Below, one piece after another: positions 1 to 8,589 of a stretch of 64,000 nucleotides of DNA. Source of the DNA: Cupriavidus sp. EM10. GTDB taxonomy: Bacteria > Pseudomonadota > Gammaproteobacteria > Burkholderiales > Burkholderiaceae. The stretch's first letter is position 1, and each line of letters opens with the position of its first letter. The translations under genes were made by a program, and so were the position numbers. The notes beneath the pieces are model-generated. The model was not told the DNA's origin, searched no databases, and was given only the letters and a program-made list of their open reading frames with translations. The stretch is taken from the NCBI RefSeq assembly GCF_018729255.1, contig NZ_CP076061.1, positions 1,922,001 to 1,986,000 of the forward strand, written 5' to 3'.

Positions 1-188
1 ATGCCGCGCAGATGGTGGCAACGCTGCAGAAGCGCCAGGGCCTGATGGTGGCGTGTCCCGAGGAAATTGCATTCCGGCGCCGCTGGATCGACGAAGAGCA
101 GGTAGCGAGGCTGGCCGCGCCGCTGGGCAAGAGCCACTACGGCAAGTACCTGCAGCGGCTGCTGGCAGAATCGCCTCGCGTCAGGTGA
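1..188 (+). CDS. rfbA: Glucose-1-phosphate thymidylyltransferase, C-terminal end (partial)
   Basis: Only the last 61 codons are inside the window; the frame is open from base 3 to the TGA at 186-188. The product would couple dTTP with glucose-1-phosphate to give dTDP-glucose, the first step of dTDP-rhamnose synthesis for surface polysaccharide. The visible tail carries the C-terminal RfbA pattern VACPEEIAF followed by WIDEEQ and a YGKYLQRLL end, which is conserved in this family. The rest of the gene lies to the left. No other rml gene is visible to its right, so it is probably the last gene of its operon. Confidence 0.85.
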   Translation, partial: AAQMVATLQKRQGLMVACPEEIAFRRRWIDEEQVARLAAPLGKSHYGKYLQRLLAESPRVR

Positions 189-252
189 GCCGGCATGGGC
201 GCCCAGTGCCGCAATGGCGTGCGGTGCCAGGCCCGCGCGGGGCTGGCAGGTA

Positions 253-1521
253 TTACTGCGCCCGCCGCAGGTAAGTCCGCACTAGAGGGAGGCGGCTCGC
301 GTCCGCGCCGGCGGCCTGGATCGATCCCGCGCCGGAGCATCCTGACGGTGGCGGCAGGGCTGCGCCATCGAGCGTATTGGTGCCGCAGGTGAACTGGTCC
401 GCCGTACAGTTGCGATACTGCAGCGCAATGGCCGCGCCGCCGATGGCCGCGAAACGGTTGTTGCCGATGTCGGCCTGGCAGATGTTGCCCTGCGCGCGAT
501 AGCCGTCGAAGCGCGTGCGCGTGACCTGGTTGCCGGTCACCTGCACGCGTGTCACGCTGCCGCTGCCGGTATTGATGTCGATGGCCGCATGTCCGGTTTC
601 CATGCGGTTGTTGCCGGGCTGCGTGGCGTTCTGATCGTCGGCAATCGTGTTGCTGGCGATCAGCACATTGCTGGCGTCGGCGGTGCGATAGCCGTCTTCC
701 TGCGCGACCATCACCGCAGCGGCCTTCTGCACGCCCTCGATCCAGTTGCCGGCGACCGTGACATCGGCCCCTCCGACGACGGCGACGCCGCGTCCCCAGG
801 CATTGCCAGCCAGGTAGTTGCTTGTGACGTAGATGTTCCGGGTCTGGCCGCTGTCGCGCTGGTAGCTGACGATACCCACCATGTCGTCGCCGGTGGCGGT
901 GACGGACGAGTTCTGCACGAGCACGTCCTGCGAGCCGCCCGTGATGTGGATGCCGTCGGCCAGCGTGCCACTGATCCGGTCGCCTACCAAGGCGATGCCA
1001 ATGCCGCGCGACACGAAGATGCCGGCGCTGGCGCCGCCTTCGATGGTTACGTCCAGCACCTGTATGCCTGTGCCGTCGACGATCACCTTGGCCGACGTGG
1101 CCGATTCGAGACGCTGCGTGCCGGTGCCCTTCAGCGTCAGCCCCACCAGCGTCGAGTAGGCACCGGTCATCTGGATGGCCTGCTGATCCGGATCGGACGC
1201 CACCAGCGTGGCGTCGTAGCCCGATACCGTGACCTGTTCGCGACGCACCGCCAGCACGCGGCCGACGCGGTAGTTGCCGGGAGCCAGCACGAGCCGTTGG
1301 CCCGGTTGCAGATTGTCGAGCGCGGCCTGCAGGGCATCGGCCTGGTCGACACCGCTTGCACCAGGCTGCACGACGACATCGGCGGGCGCGCCGGTCGCCG
1401 GCGATACCGGCGCCGGCACGTGCGGCCAGCCGGCCACCATCGCGGTGACCGCCGCCATCGTGGAAAGCACGGCGGCGGCAATGCCCAGGCGGCGCAGTGC
1501 GCGATGTCTGCCGCGCTTCAT
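253..1521 (-). CDS. Secreted right-handed beta-helix (pectate-lyase-fold) protein
   Basis: A 422-residue protein with an Arg-rich N-terminus and a hydrophobic stretch at about residues 12-32, so it is exported or membrane anchored. The body is built from short repeating turns rich in Gly, Asn, Val and Ile (for example LVQNSSVTATGDD and VTGNQVTR). This is the pattern of parallel beta-helix repeats found in polysaccharide lyases, epimerases and NosD-like proteins. The frame is open far upstream, but the Met at 1521 gives a sensible signal segment. Four Cys near the C-terminus may form disulfides. A role on surface polysaccharide is a guess from fold and from rfbA next door; catalytic residues cannot be assigned. 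Confidence 0.7.
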   Translation of the reverse strand: MKRGRHRALRRLGIAAAVLSTMAAVTAMVAGWPHVPAPVSPATGAPADVVVQPGASGVDQADALQAALDNLQPGQRLVLAPGNYRVGRVLAVRREQVTVSGYDATLVASDPDQQAIQMTGAYSTLVGLTLKGTGTQRLESATSAKVIVDGTGIQVLDVTIEGGASAGIFVSRGIGIALVGDRISGTLADGIHITGGSQDVLVQNSSVTATGDDMVGIVSYQRDSGQTRNIYVTSNYLAGNAWGRGVAVVGGADVTVAGNWIEGVQKAAAVMVAQEDGYRTADASNVLIASNTIADDQNATQPGNNRMETGHAAIDINTGSGSVTRVQVTGNQVTRTRFDGYRAQGNICQADIGNNRFAAIGGAAIALQYRNCTADQFTCGTNTLDGAALPPPSGCSGAGSIQAAGADASRLPLVRTYLRRAQ

Positions 1522-1742
1522 TCGCGGCCGCCCGTCAAGGTTGCGGCTGGACCGGAGGCCGCTTCGCAAGCGTGTTTCATTCTCTGCTGCCTGATGCCTC
1601 GTCTGCGTGTCCGGGGCGCTGTGCTCCGGGGATTCGTATGCAGCATAGCGGCCGGTCGCGGCGCGCAGGTGGTGTGCAGGCCGCCTGGCGGCAGGTTGTC
1701 CGAAGAGCGCGATAAGTTGGCGGAATCCGTTGGCGCGGTCCG

Positions 1743-3305
1743 CTACAGCAGCCACTCGATCGGCAAGATCGAGAACAGGTACACGGCGGCACGCTGATAC
1801 CAGGTGGAGTTGGGCTCGGTGTCGTAGCGCACCGGCTCGCCGCTGGTTTGCCTGACCCAGTACAGCCGGCCTTCGCCGTCGTGGCGTACCTCGTACGCGA
1901 GTTTGGGCGCCAGGTTCCACAGCGCCGACTCGATGCGTGCGGCAAGCTCCGGGCTGTCGATCACGAAACCGAGTTCGGTGTTCAGGTTGGCCGAGCGCGG
2001 GTCGAAGTTCAGTGAGCCGATGAACACGCGCCGGGTGTCGATCGAGAACGTCTTGGCATGCAGGCTGGACCCCGAACTGCCGAACATGCCCACGCTGTAG
2101 TACTTTTGGGCGGTCTGGCCCGCCGCACGCCGCAATTCGTACAGCGTGACGCCTGCCCCGACCAGTTCCGCGCGACGCCGGGCGTAGCCCGAATGCACGG
2201 GCAGCACGTCGGTGGCTTCCAGCGAGTTGGTCAGGATGCGCACCTTCACGCCGCTGGCGGCGAGTTGCGTGAAGAATTCGGTGCCTGATTCGCCCGGAAC
2301 GAAGTAGGGCGAGACCAGGTCCAGCTCGCGCTCCGGCTTGCCCAGGATCGCGTACAGCTGCGCAAAGATCAGTTGCTCCGGCTCGGCCTGGCCCAGGATC
2401 TTGGCCGGATCATCGCTGACCAGCGTCGTGTGCGCCCATAGCAGTGGCAAGTCGCCGCGCAGCAGCCGGTCCACGTCGGTCACCTGGTCCAGCGCCTGCA
2501 GGTATTTCACGCTGGCGGGATCCTGCAGCATGTCCTGTATCGACGCATCGAGCGCATCGGGGGACGCCGTCGTGGCCAGTAGTTCCACGGGGTACGCGGA
2601 CTGGCTGGCCCAGTATCGGTCGAAATCGATCGCGATATCGCGCGCGGCCGGGCCGATGGCAAGCACGTCCAGGTCGGCGAAGACCACGCCATCGGTGGCG
2701 CCGAAATACTCGTCGCCGATGTTGCGGCCACCAATGATCGACGCCACGCCGTCGGCGGTCAGCGACTTGTTGTGCATCCGTCGGTTCAGGCGCCGGAAAT
2801 CGGTCAGGAAGCCCACCTGCTTGGGCCAGCGCACCACGAACGGATTGAACAGCCGGACTTCAATATTCGGGTGCGAAGCCAGCGCGCGGAACGTGCCGTC
2901 GAGCGATGCCGGCACGCCGTTATCGTCCACCAGCAGCCGCACGCGCACACCACGCGCCGCGGCGTCGCGGATCTCCCGTAGCAGCAGGTTGCCTGTCAGG
3001 TCGTTGCGCCAGATGTAGTACTGCACGTCCAGCGTGCGCTGCGCGGCGCGAATCAGGTCGACACGGGCCGCGAACGATTCCAGCGGATCGGCCAGCGGAT
3101 CGATGCCGGTGTGGCCCGGGTGACCTGCGGTTTCGCGGCCGATGGACTGGCCCAACGCGGTGGCCGCCGTGGCTTCCACGGTCAGCGTGGCCGTTACGGG
3201 CGGTTCGCCGCGCGGCGGGAGGCTGCAGCCGGCAAGGCCTGTGAAGAGCACGGATGCCGCAACGATAGCCAGGTGGCCAGGTCCTGCCGATTTCCTCGCC
3301 TGCAT
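1743..3305 (-). CDS. clsC: Phospholipase D-family lipoprotein, cardiolipin synthase C-like
   Basis: A 520-residue protein with a lipoprotein signal ending in LAGC (Cys near residue 32). It has two PLD catalytic motifs: HNKSLTADG with a following GGRN near residue 177, and HAKTFSID followed by GSLNFDPRS near residue 415. This two-HKD layout with the N/D-rich GSLNFDPRS block is typical of ClsC (YmdC), which makes cardiolipin from phosphatidylglycerol and phosphatidylethanolamine. The start at 3305 was chosen because it begins the lipoprotein signal; an upstream in-frame Met at 3380 adds 25 residues without a signal. Unlike classical ClsC this copy is predicted to be lipid anchored, so a periplasmic-face role is possible. 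Confidence 0.75.
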   Translation of the reverse strand: MQARKSAGPGHLAIVAASVLFTGLAGCSLPPRGEPPVTATLTVEATAATALGQSIGRETAGHPGHTGIDPLADPLESFAARVDLIRAAQRTLDVQYYIWRNDLTGNLLLREIRDAAARGVRVRLLVDDNGVPASLDGTFRALASHPNIEVRLFNPFVVRWPKQVGFLTDFRRLNRRMHNKSLTADGVASIIGGRNIGDEYFGATDGVVFADLDVLAIGPAARDIAIDFDRYWASQSAYPVELLATTASPDALDASIQDMLQDPASVKYLQALDQVTDVDRLLRGDLPLLWAHTTLVSDDPAKILGQAEPEQLIFAQLYAILGKPERELDLVSPYFVPGESGTEFFTQLAASGVKVRILTNSLEATDVLPVHSGYARRRAELVGAGVTLYELRRAAGQTAQKYYSVGMFGSSGSSLHAKTFSIDTRRVFIGSLNFDPRSANLNTELGFVIDSPELAARIESALWNLAPKLAYEVRHDGEGRLYWVRQTSGEPVRYDTEPNSTWYQRAAVYLFSILPIEWLL

Positions 3306-3619
3306 CGAATCCCGCTCCCGAAGTTGCGTGAACGCCAATTCTGCCAGAGCGTGTGGCCGCTCCACAGGCGTCTTCCACATGGAATCGCCTGCGCGGGTCC
3401 TCGGGGAAAACCCTGAATTGGAGACACATCCGTCACTACCTGTTGTATTGTCTCGCTCCTAATACATGTGAACGTGCTGTGACATGCACGGTACTGCGTA
3501 CTTGGCCGTTGCCAGGCAGCGATACCCCGGGGCACGGGGTGGCGACGACGCAAGAGCAACACAGGCCGGAACCGGCAGGCCGATGACGGTTTTTCAACGA
3601 GAGGGGAGACCTCAGAGTC
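3306..3619 (+). other. 314-nt intergenic region between the divergent cls-like and porin genes
   Basis: No coding frame with sensible composition or start is seen here. The segment must carry the promoters of the two divergent genes. A purine-rich ribosome binding stretch GAGAGGGGAGA lies just before the porin start. An AT-richer island around 3440-3475 is the likeliest promoter area, but no convincing -35/-10 pair can be assigned. Confidence 0.5.
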
Positions 3620-4672
3620 ATGAAGAAGAAAGCAGTTTGGATGGCGGCGGCCCTTGCCGGCCTGTTCGCCGGGGGTGCGTTCGCCCAGACGTCGGTGACG
3701 CTGTACGGTGTGGCGGATGTTGGCGTCGAATACGCGAACCATCTTGGCGCCGGCGACAATTCCACGGTCCGCATGCAGTCCGGCAACCTGTCGGGCTCGC
3801 GCTGGGGCCTGCGCGGTTCCGAGGATCTTGGCGGCGGCTTGCGCGCGGTGTTTACGCTGGAAAGCGGCTTCAGCGTCGACGATGGCAGGAGCACCCAGAA
3901 CAACCGGCTGTTCGGCCGCCAGGCATGGATCGGCCTGAGCAACGCCTATGGCACGCTGTCGCTGGGCCGCCATACGACGGCCATGTACGACTTTGGCGTG
4001 CAATACGACCCGATGGGCATTTCCACGCGCTACTCGATCGGTGCCCAGGACGGCGCGTTCCAGTCGCGTGCCGACAACTCGATCAAGTACGCGGGCAAGT
4101 TTGGCCCGGTCAGCGCCAAGCTGATCTACAGCGCCGGTGCCGACGGCACGTCCGGCGTCAACGGCGAAGTGCCGGGCAACTACAAGGTGGGCCGCGAATT
4201 CGGCGGTAGCCTGGCCTATGAAAGCGGCCCGCTGGCCATCGCCGTGGTGTACGACGAGGTGAACGGCAACACCGTGGCCACCGACGAGAACAAGACGCGC
4301 AAGGCAGCGGTGTCGGGCACGTACCAGTTCGGCCCGGTCAAGTCGTACCTGGGCTACCGCTACGCGCGCTTCATGACGCCGCCGACGTCGCAGACCACCA
4401 ACCTGTACTGGGCCGGCGCGCAGTGGGACATCACCCCGGCGTGGTCGCTCACCGGCGCGGCGTACTATCAGGACTTCCGCAACTCGGGCGCCGATCCGTG
4501 GCTGTTCATCGTCTCGGCCGACTATTCGTTCTCCAAGCGGACCGATGTCTACCTGAACGTTGCCTACACGCGCAACAAGGACGGTTCGGACCTGGGCACG
4601 GGCGGCTTCGGCACCACGGTGGCGGGCAAGAACCAGACCGGCCTGCTGATGGGCATCCGCCACAAGTTCTGA
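3620..4672 (+). CDS. Outer-membrane porin, Gram-negative trimeric type (OmpC-like)
   Basis: A 350-residue precursor. The signal peptide ends AGGAFA with mature start QTSVTLYGVADVGVEY, the hallmark N-terminus of beta-proteobacterial porins. It continues through alternating amphipathic beta-strands to a C-terminal Phe (GIRHKF), the outer-membrane assembly signal. It forms a passive diffusion channel for small hydrophilic solutes. A clear intrinsic terminator follows at 4701-4725, so it is a single-gene unit. A second porin of the same family lies at 56422-57477; the two share the SVTLYGVADVGVEY start. Confidence 0.95.
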   Translation: MKKKAVWMAAALAGLFAGGAFAQTSVTLYGVADVGVEYANHLGAGDNSTVRMQSGNLSGSRWGLRGSEDLGGGLRAVFTLESGFSVDDGRSTQNNRLFGRQAWIGLSNAYGTLSLGRHTTAMYDFGVQYDPMGISTRYSIGAQDGAFQSRADNSIKYAGKFGPVSAKLIYSAGADGTSGVNGEVPGNYKVGREFGGSLAYESGPLAIAVVYDEVNGNTVATDENKTRKAAVSGTYQFGPVKSYLGYRYARFMTPPTSQTTNLYWAGAQWDITPAWSLTGAAYYQDFRNSGADPWLFIVSADYSFSKRTDVYLNVAYTRNKDGSDLGTGGFGTTVAGKNQTGLLMGIRHKF

Positions 4673-4700
4673 TCGCGCTGCGCGCGATGTGAGTGAAGCA

Positions 4701-4725
4701 GGGCATCCGCGAGGGTGCCCTTTTT
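4701..4725 (+). terminator. Intrinsic terminator after the porin
   Basis: GGGCATCC at 4701-4708 pairs with GGGTGCCC at 4713-4720 (one G-U pair) around a GCGA loop. Five T follow immediately. The geometry is that of a rho-independent terminator 28 nt after the porin stop. Confidence 0.85.
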
Positions 4726-4852
4726 GCATCCGGGTCCCGGGCGGGGCCGCCTTGCCTGCGTGGCGCATTTCGGATCGGCGCCGGTCGCATTCCGGTTCGA
4801 ATCCCGCGCGCCGCGTGCCTAGACTCCTTGCACATCAACAAGGAGGACGCCC

Positions 4853-5835
4853 GTGTCAATCTCATCCCATCCACCAAGCGCGGCGTGCCGCGCCCTGCTG
4901 GCCATCGCCGCCGGACTCTGTTTCGGCGCCGCGCATGCCGAGACCTGGCCGTCTCGCCCGGTTGTCATCGTCGTTCCGTTCCCGGCCGGCGGCGGCACTG
5001 ACCTGGTGGTGCGGTCGATCCAGCCGCAGCTGCAGCGGGAACTGGGCCAGCCGGTGGTGATCGACAATCGCAGCGGCGCCGGTGGCACGCTGGGTTCGGG
5101 CTACGTGGCGCGCGCCACGGCCGATGGCTACACCGCCGGCGTGGTGACCACCAGCACGCACGCGGTCAGCGTGGCGCTCTATCCGAAGCTGACCTACCAT
5201 CCGGCGAAGGACTTCAGCTACGCCGGATTCATCGGTACCTCGCCGTATGTGCTGGCCGTCAACAACCAGTTGCAATCGGCCGATGTCAAGGCGCTGCTTG
5301 CCCGGCTCAAGGCCGGCAAGACGCAATTCAGCTTCGGCTCGGTGGGCGTGGGCACGGTCTCGCACCTGATGGGCGAGCAGTTCCAGAAGCTGGCCGCCGT
5401 GCCGCTGACGCACGTGCCTTACCGTGGCGCCTCTCCGGCCTATACCGACCTGATCGGCGGCCAGGTGCAGCTCATGTTCGACAACCCGGTGGGCCTGGCG
5501 CCGTACATCAAGGCGCACAAGATCACGGCCATCGCCACCACCGCGCCCACGCCGCTGCTGGCCGAGGTGCCGACGTTCGCCAGCCAGGGCGTGCCCGGCT
5601 TCGAGCAGCAGCTCTGGTATGGCATTGCGTTCCCCAAGGGCACGCCGGCACCGGTGGTGGACCGCTTCAATGCCGCGCTGAACAAGGTGCTGGGCGACAA
5701 GGCCGTGGCCGACGACCTGGCATCGAAGGGCGTGACGGCGCGGCCTGGCACGCCGGGCGCGCTGCAGGCCACGGTACAGAAGGACATCCCCTATTGGGGG
5801 CGATTGCCAAATCGGTAGGAGCCACAGGTGAGTAA
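4853..5835 (+). CDS. Bug/TctC-family periplasmic solute-binding protein (C-terminal frameshift)
   Basis: A tripartite-tricarboxylate-type (Bug) binding protein. It has a signal peptide ending GAAHA, the family segment WPSRPVVIVVPFPAGGGTD, then RSGAGGTLG and HVPYRGASPAY. As it stands the frame runs to 5818 with an aberrant tail (WGRLPNR). Adding one G to the G5 run at 5796-5800 restores the family end WGAIAKSVGATGE and a TAA at 5833-5835 that overlaps the start of the next gene. The restored length is 327 residues. A ribosome binding site AAGGAGG precedes the start. The ligand is unknown; no TctAB membrane subunits are nearby, as is usual for Bug orphans. Confidence 0.88.
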
Positions 5836-6687
5836 TGTCAGCTTGATCCGCGTGTTCGTGCGCGATGGCCGGGGCGGCAACCCGGTGCCGCTGGTGGTGG
5901 ATGCACAGGGCATGGGCGCGGCGGCGATGCAGGCGGTTGCCGCCGAGTACGGGCATGAGTCGGCCTTCGTGCTGCGCAGCTCCATCGGCTGCGACTGGCG
6001 CATACGCTTCTTCGTCCCGCAGCACGAGATGGAGATGTGCGGCCACGCCACCGTCGGCACGCTGTGGGCGCTGCGGCAATGGGGGCACTGGACCACGCCG
6101 ACCGCCCGCATCGAGACGCTCAGCGGCGTGGTGCATGCCAGGTGGGACGACACGCTGCAGCGGGCATGGATCTCGCAGCCGGCGGTGCGCACGCAGGCGC
6201 TCGATGCGCAGGCCAGTGCCCCCGTGGCGGCGCAGCTGCGCTTGCCGACAGGCGCTTGGACGATGACCAACGCCGCCACCAGCCGCGTGAAGACGCTGGT
6301 GGCGTTGCCTTCGGTGGCAATGCTGGATGCCCTGCAGCCCGACTTCGCCACGATGGAAACGCTCTGCGAGTCGATTGGCTCGACGGGGCTCTATCCGTAC
6401 GCGATAGGCGCGTCGCAAGCGGACGGCCGGCGCATCGTGCATGCGCGGCAGTTTCCCAAATCGTCGGGCTATCCCGAGGACGCCGCCACGGGCATTGCCG
6501 CTGCCGCGCTGTGGGCTATCTGGCCGGCGAGGGTTGCCTTGGCAACAGCCCCGATGCATCGATTGCGGTGTGGCAGGGCGATGCCATGGGCAGTCCCTCC
6601 GAAATCCTGGTGGCACCGCGCTTCGACGAGCACGGCGCGGCGGACGGCTGCTGGCTCAGTGGCGAGACCGCCTGGGGTGCGCCATGA
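5828..6687 (+). CDS. PhzF-family isomerase/epimerase (frameshifted)
   Basis: PhzF-fold protein, related to trans-2,3-dihydro-3-hydroxyanthranilate isomerase and to diaminopimelate-epimerase-like proteins. It starts with GTG at 5828 after GTAGGAG and has the family motifs GNPVPLVVDAQGM, the catalytic-region Glu in GHESAFVL, and MEMCGHATVGTLWAL. The frame breaks at GGG 6513-6515. With one more G it reads ALWGYLAGEGCLGN and continues to TGA 6685-6687, giving 286 residues. Without the correction the ORF runs on to 7633 with nonsense sequence. Its stop overlaps the ridA-like start by ATGA, so the two are translationally coupled. The substrate is not known. Confidence 0.85.
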
Positions 6688-7172
6688 ACACGCTGGAATC
6701 GCCGGAATCCCGAGTCGCCGCGGCAGGTTTCGCGCTGCCGCAGGTGTCGGCGCCCCAGGGCCACTACGCGCCGTTCTGCAGCGTGCCGTTTGGGGATGCC
6801 CGATGGGTGTCGGTTTCCGGCCAGGTCTGCCGGCGTGCTGGCGTGGCCATGGCTGGGCAGTGCCGGACCGACGACGACCTGGCGCCTGCGCGGCAAGCGG
6901 CGGAAGTGTCGATGCTCAACGCATTGGCGGCGCTGCGGCTGGCGTGCGGCGGCGAGCTGTCGCGGGTGCTGCAGGTGGTGCGGCTGCGTGGGTTTGTCCG
7001 CGCCACGGACTCCTTTACGCGGCATCCGGCGGTGCTCGACGCCGCATCGGCCGTGCTGCGCGTGGCATTCCCCGATCAGCCGCTACCGGCGCGCAGCGCA
7101 CTGGGCGTGGCCAGCCTGCCGGACTGCGCATGGACCGAAATCGAGGTCGAAGCCATCGTAGCCAAAGCTTGA
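6684..7172 (+). CDS. RidA (YjgF/YER057c/UK114) family protein
   Basis: A 162-residue member of the RidA superfamily, whose best known members hydrolyse reactive enamine/imine intermediates. Visible family elements are the strand WVSVSGQVCRRAG, the helix QAAEVSMLNALAALRLACGG and a late LPARSALGVASLPD block equivalent to the RidA motif with the carboxylate-binding Arg. It overlaps the upstream PhzF gene by four bases (ATGA) and is the last gene of the Bug-PhzF-RidA unit. The longer frame beginning at 6441 is only the shadow of phzF. The pairing with a PhzF enzyme hints at handling of an unstable amino intermediate. Confidence 0.85.
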   Translation: MNTLESPESRVAAAGFALPQVSAPQGHYAPFCSVPFGDARWVSVSGQVCRRAGVAMAGQCRTDDDLAPARQAAEVSMLNALAALRLACGGELSRVLQVVRLRGFVRATDSFTRHPAVLDAASAVLRVAFPDQPLPARSALGVASLPDCAWTEIEVEAIVAKA

Positions 7173-7191
7173 GGCGGCGGATCGCCCAAGC

Positions 7192-7961
7192 CTACGCCGG
7201 CACCTCGCGCAGCAGCCGGTGCAGATGGCCGCTGGAGGCAAAGCCAAGCTGCACGCTGACGGTGGCGGCCGGGCGGCCGGCCGCGATCAGCGCCCGGGCG
7301 TGGGCCGCCAGCAGGCGCCGCCGGATCGCAACGGGCGTGGTGCCGAATTCGATCTGGCACGCGCGCTGCAGTTGGCGCACGGCGACACCCAGTTCGCTGG
7401 CCACGGCATCGATCGATGGCAGGGGCCGATCGCATTCCAGTGCCTGCGTGAAGCGCCCGATCATGCGGTGGGCAATCGAAGCCGGTTCGTCCGGCAGCGC
7501 CAGCGGCGGACTCGTGACGATCTGCTCGACGACGGCGCGCACCAGCCACGACGCACTGGCCGTGGACAGCGCGGGGGCCAGCAGTGCTTCGAGCATGGCA
7601 ACGGTTGGCCCGTCGAGGCGGATCGCGCCATAGCGCCTGGCCGGCATGCGGTCCGGGGGCAGATAGAGTTCGCCGTGCTGCTGCTGTCGATGCTCGGACG
7701 CCGTCAGGTGCGAGGTCGATGCCGGCAGCAGCACCGCCGCCCCGCGCACCAGCGTCGCGGCATACCGTGAAGCCGCCGCTTCCGACGCATCGGCCGGGGC
7801 ATCCCATATCGTCCTGAGCCGGCCCATGCGGGGCCATAGCAGCATGCCGCAGTCATGCTCGTGCCATTCGCGCCGGAATGATGGCTGCCGGCTGTCATGC
7901 AGCGCAAAGCCGTGCGTGGCGGTCAGGTGCAGCTTGGGGACAGGTGAGGGCGGTCGGTCAT
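7192..7961 (-). CDS. AraC-family transcriptional regulator (frameshifted near N-terminus)
   Basis: The C-terminal part has the two helix-turn-helix motifs of AraC/XylS activators (ASELGVAVRQLQRACQIEFGTTP and a second helix VSVQLGFASSGHLHRLLRE; this one is somewhat short). The uninterrupted ORF begins only at 7845. However the frame is open upstream and reads LHLTATHGFALHDSRQ, an AraC cupin-like N-terminus. Adding one C to the C4 run (7936-7939 on the minus strand) joins it to an ATG at 7961 (or 7970), giving about 256 residues. It is convergent with the Bug-PhzF-RidA unit and is its likely regulator. Confidence 0.78.
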
Positions 7962-8015
7962 CGCGGGCATTCCGGCGGCGGGGTCCGGCGGCGAGGAAAG
8001 GCGGAATGGCTCAGA

Positions 8016-8498
8016 TCATACGCCGATCCGGTCGGGGCCGATGTCCTGCCGGACCTTGCGGACTTCGGTATCGGCGGGCCGGATGGCCGAGCCGTCCTTC
8101 GCCAGCGGCTGCATCGGCGGCACGGCCTTGCCGGTGCGCCTGTCGATCAGCGCGGAATGGCGCTCGCCGGCCGCGAACCGGTGCCGCTCGCCCCACTGGC
8201 GCAGGGCCACCATCACCGGAAACAGCCGTTCTCCGGCAGCAGTCAGCACGTATTCCTGGTAAGCCGATCCATCCGAGGCGGCCTGCAGTTCCAGCACCCC
8301 AGCCTCCACCAGCTTGTGCAGCCGATCGGCCAGGATATTGCGCGCCATGCCCAGGCCGCGCTGGAAATCGCTGAAACGGCGCACCCCGTCGAAGGCGTCC
8401 CGCACGATCAGCAGCGACCAGCGGTCGCCCACCACATCGAGAGACCTGGCGACCGGGCATGTTTCGGGCTGCTGCGGGCTGGTGCGTTTCATGGGCAT
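8016..8498 (-). CDS. HxlR-family winged-helix transcriptional regulator
   Basis: A 160-residue regulator with the HxlR signature: CPVARSLDVVGDRWSLLIVRDA, FSDFQRGLGMARNILADRLHKLVEAGVL and the wing YQEYVLTAAGERLFPV. HxlR proteins are dimeric DNA-binding regulators, often reacting to electrophiles or aromatic compounds. The start at 8498 (MPMKRT) or 8492 is chosen because the longer frame from 8552 would begin inside the promoter. It is transcribed away from the MFS gene at 8590. The intergenic DNA holds a strong inverted repeat overlapping both promoters, so autorepression and control of the exporter are expected. Confidence 0.88.
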   Translation of the reverse strand: MPMKRTSPQQPETCPVARSLDVVGDRWSLLIVRDAFDGVRRFSDFQRGLGMARNILADRLHKLVEAGVLELQAASDGSAYQEYVLTAAGERLFPVMVALRQWGERHRFAAGERHSALIDRRTGKAVPPMQPLAKDGSAIRPADTEVRKVRQDIGPDRIGV

Positions 8499-8521
8499 GG
8501 GCGTCGGTGCAAAGGTTAACC

Positions 8522-8575
8522 GGTTGCATTTTAAAACTGCTTGCCCTAGCATTCAACCAGTTTTGATTTGCAACC
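8522..8575. promoter_or_regulatory. Operator and two overlapping divergent promoters between hxlR and MFS
   Basis: GGTTGCATTTTAAAACTG at 8522-8539 and the reverse-complement arm at 8558-8575 match at 15 of 18 positions around an 18-nt spacer. On the plus strand TTGCAT (8524-8529) and TAGCAT (8547-8552) are 17 nt apart, facing the MFS gene. On the minus strand TTGAAT (8556-8551) and TAAAAT (8533-8528) are also 17 nt apart, facing hxlR. Both promoters lie inside the inverted repeat, as expected for a repressor site bound by the adjacent HxlR protein. Confidence 0.7.
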
Positions 8576-8589
8576 AGTCAAGGGGCGCC

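Noticed and set aside
589..1797. 402-codon plus-strand ORF opposite the beta-helix gene
   Set aside because: It is the antisense shadow of a GC-rich gene: His/Asp/Arg-rich translation, no ribosome binding site, and it overlaps two minus-strand genes with clear domains.
4853..5818. Treating the Bug gene as a true pseudogene
   Set aside because: Only the last few residues are altered and a single extra G restores the family end and the expected overlap with the next gene, so an assembly error is more likely.
6688..7633. Apparent 601-aa PhzF fusion protein
   Set aside because: The extra C-terminal 370 residues are out-of-frame reading of the ridA-like and AraC genes after a one-base frameshift; no domain is present in them.
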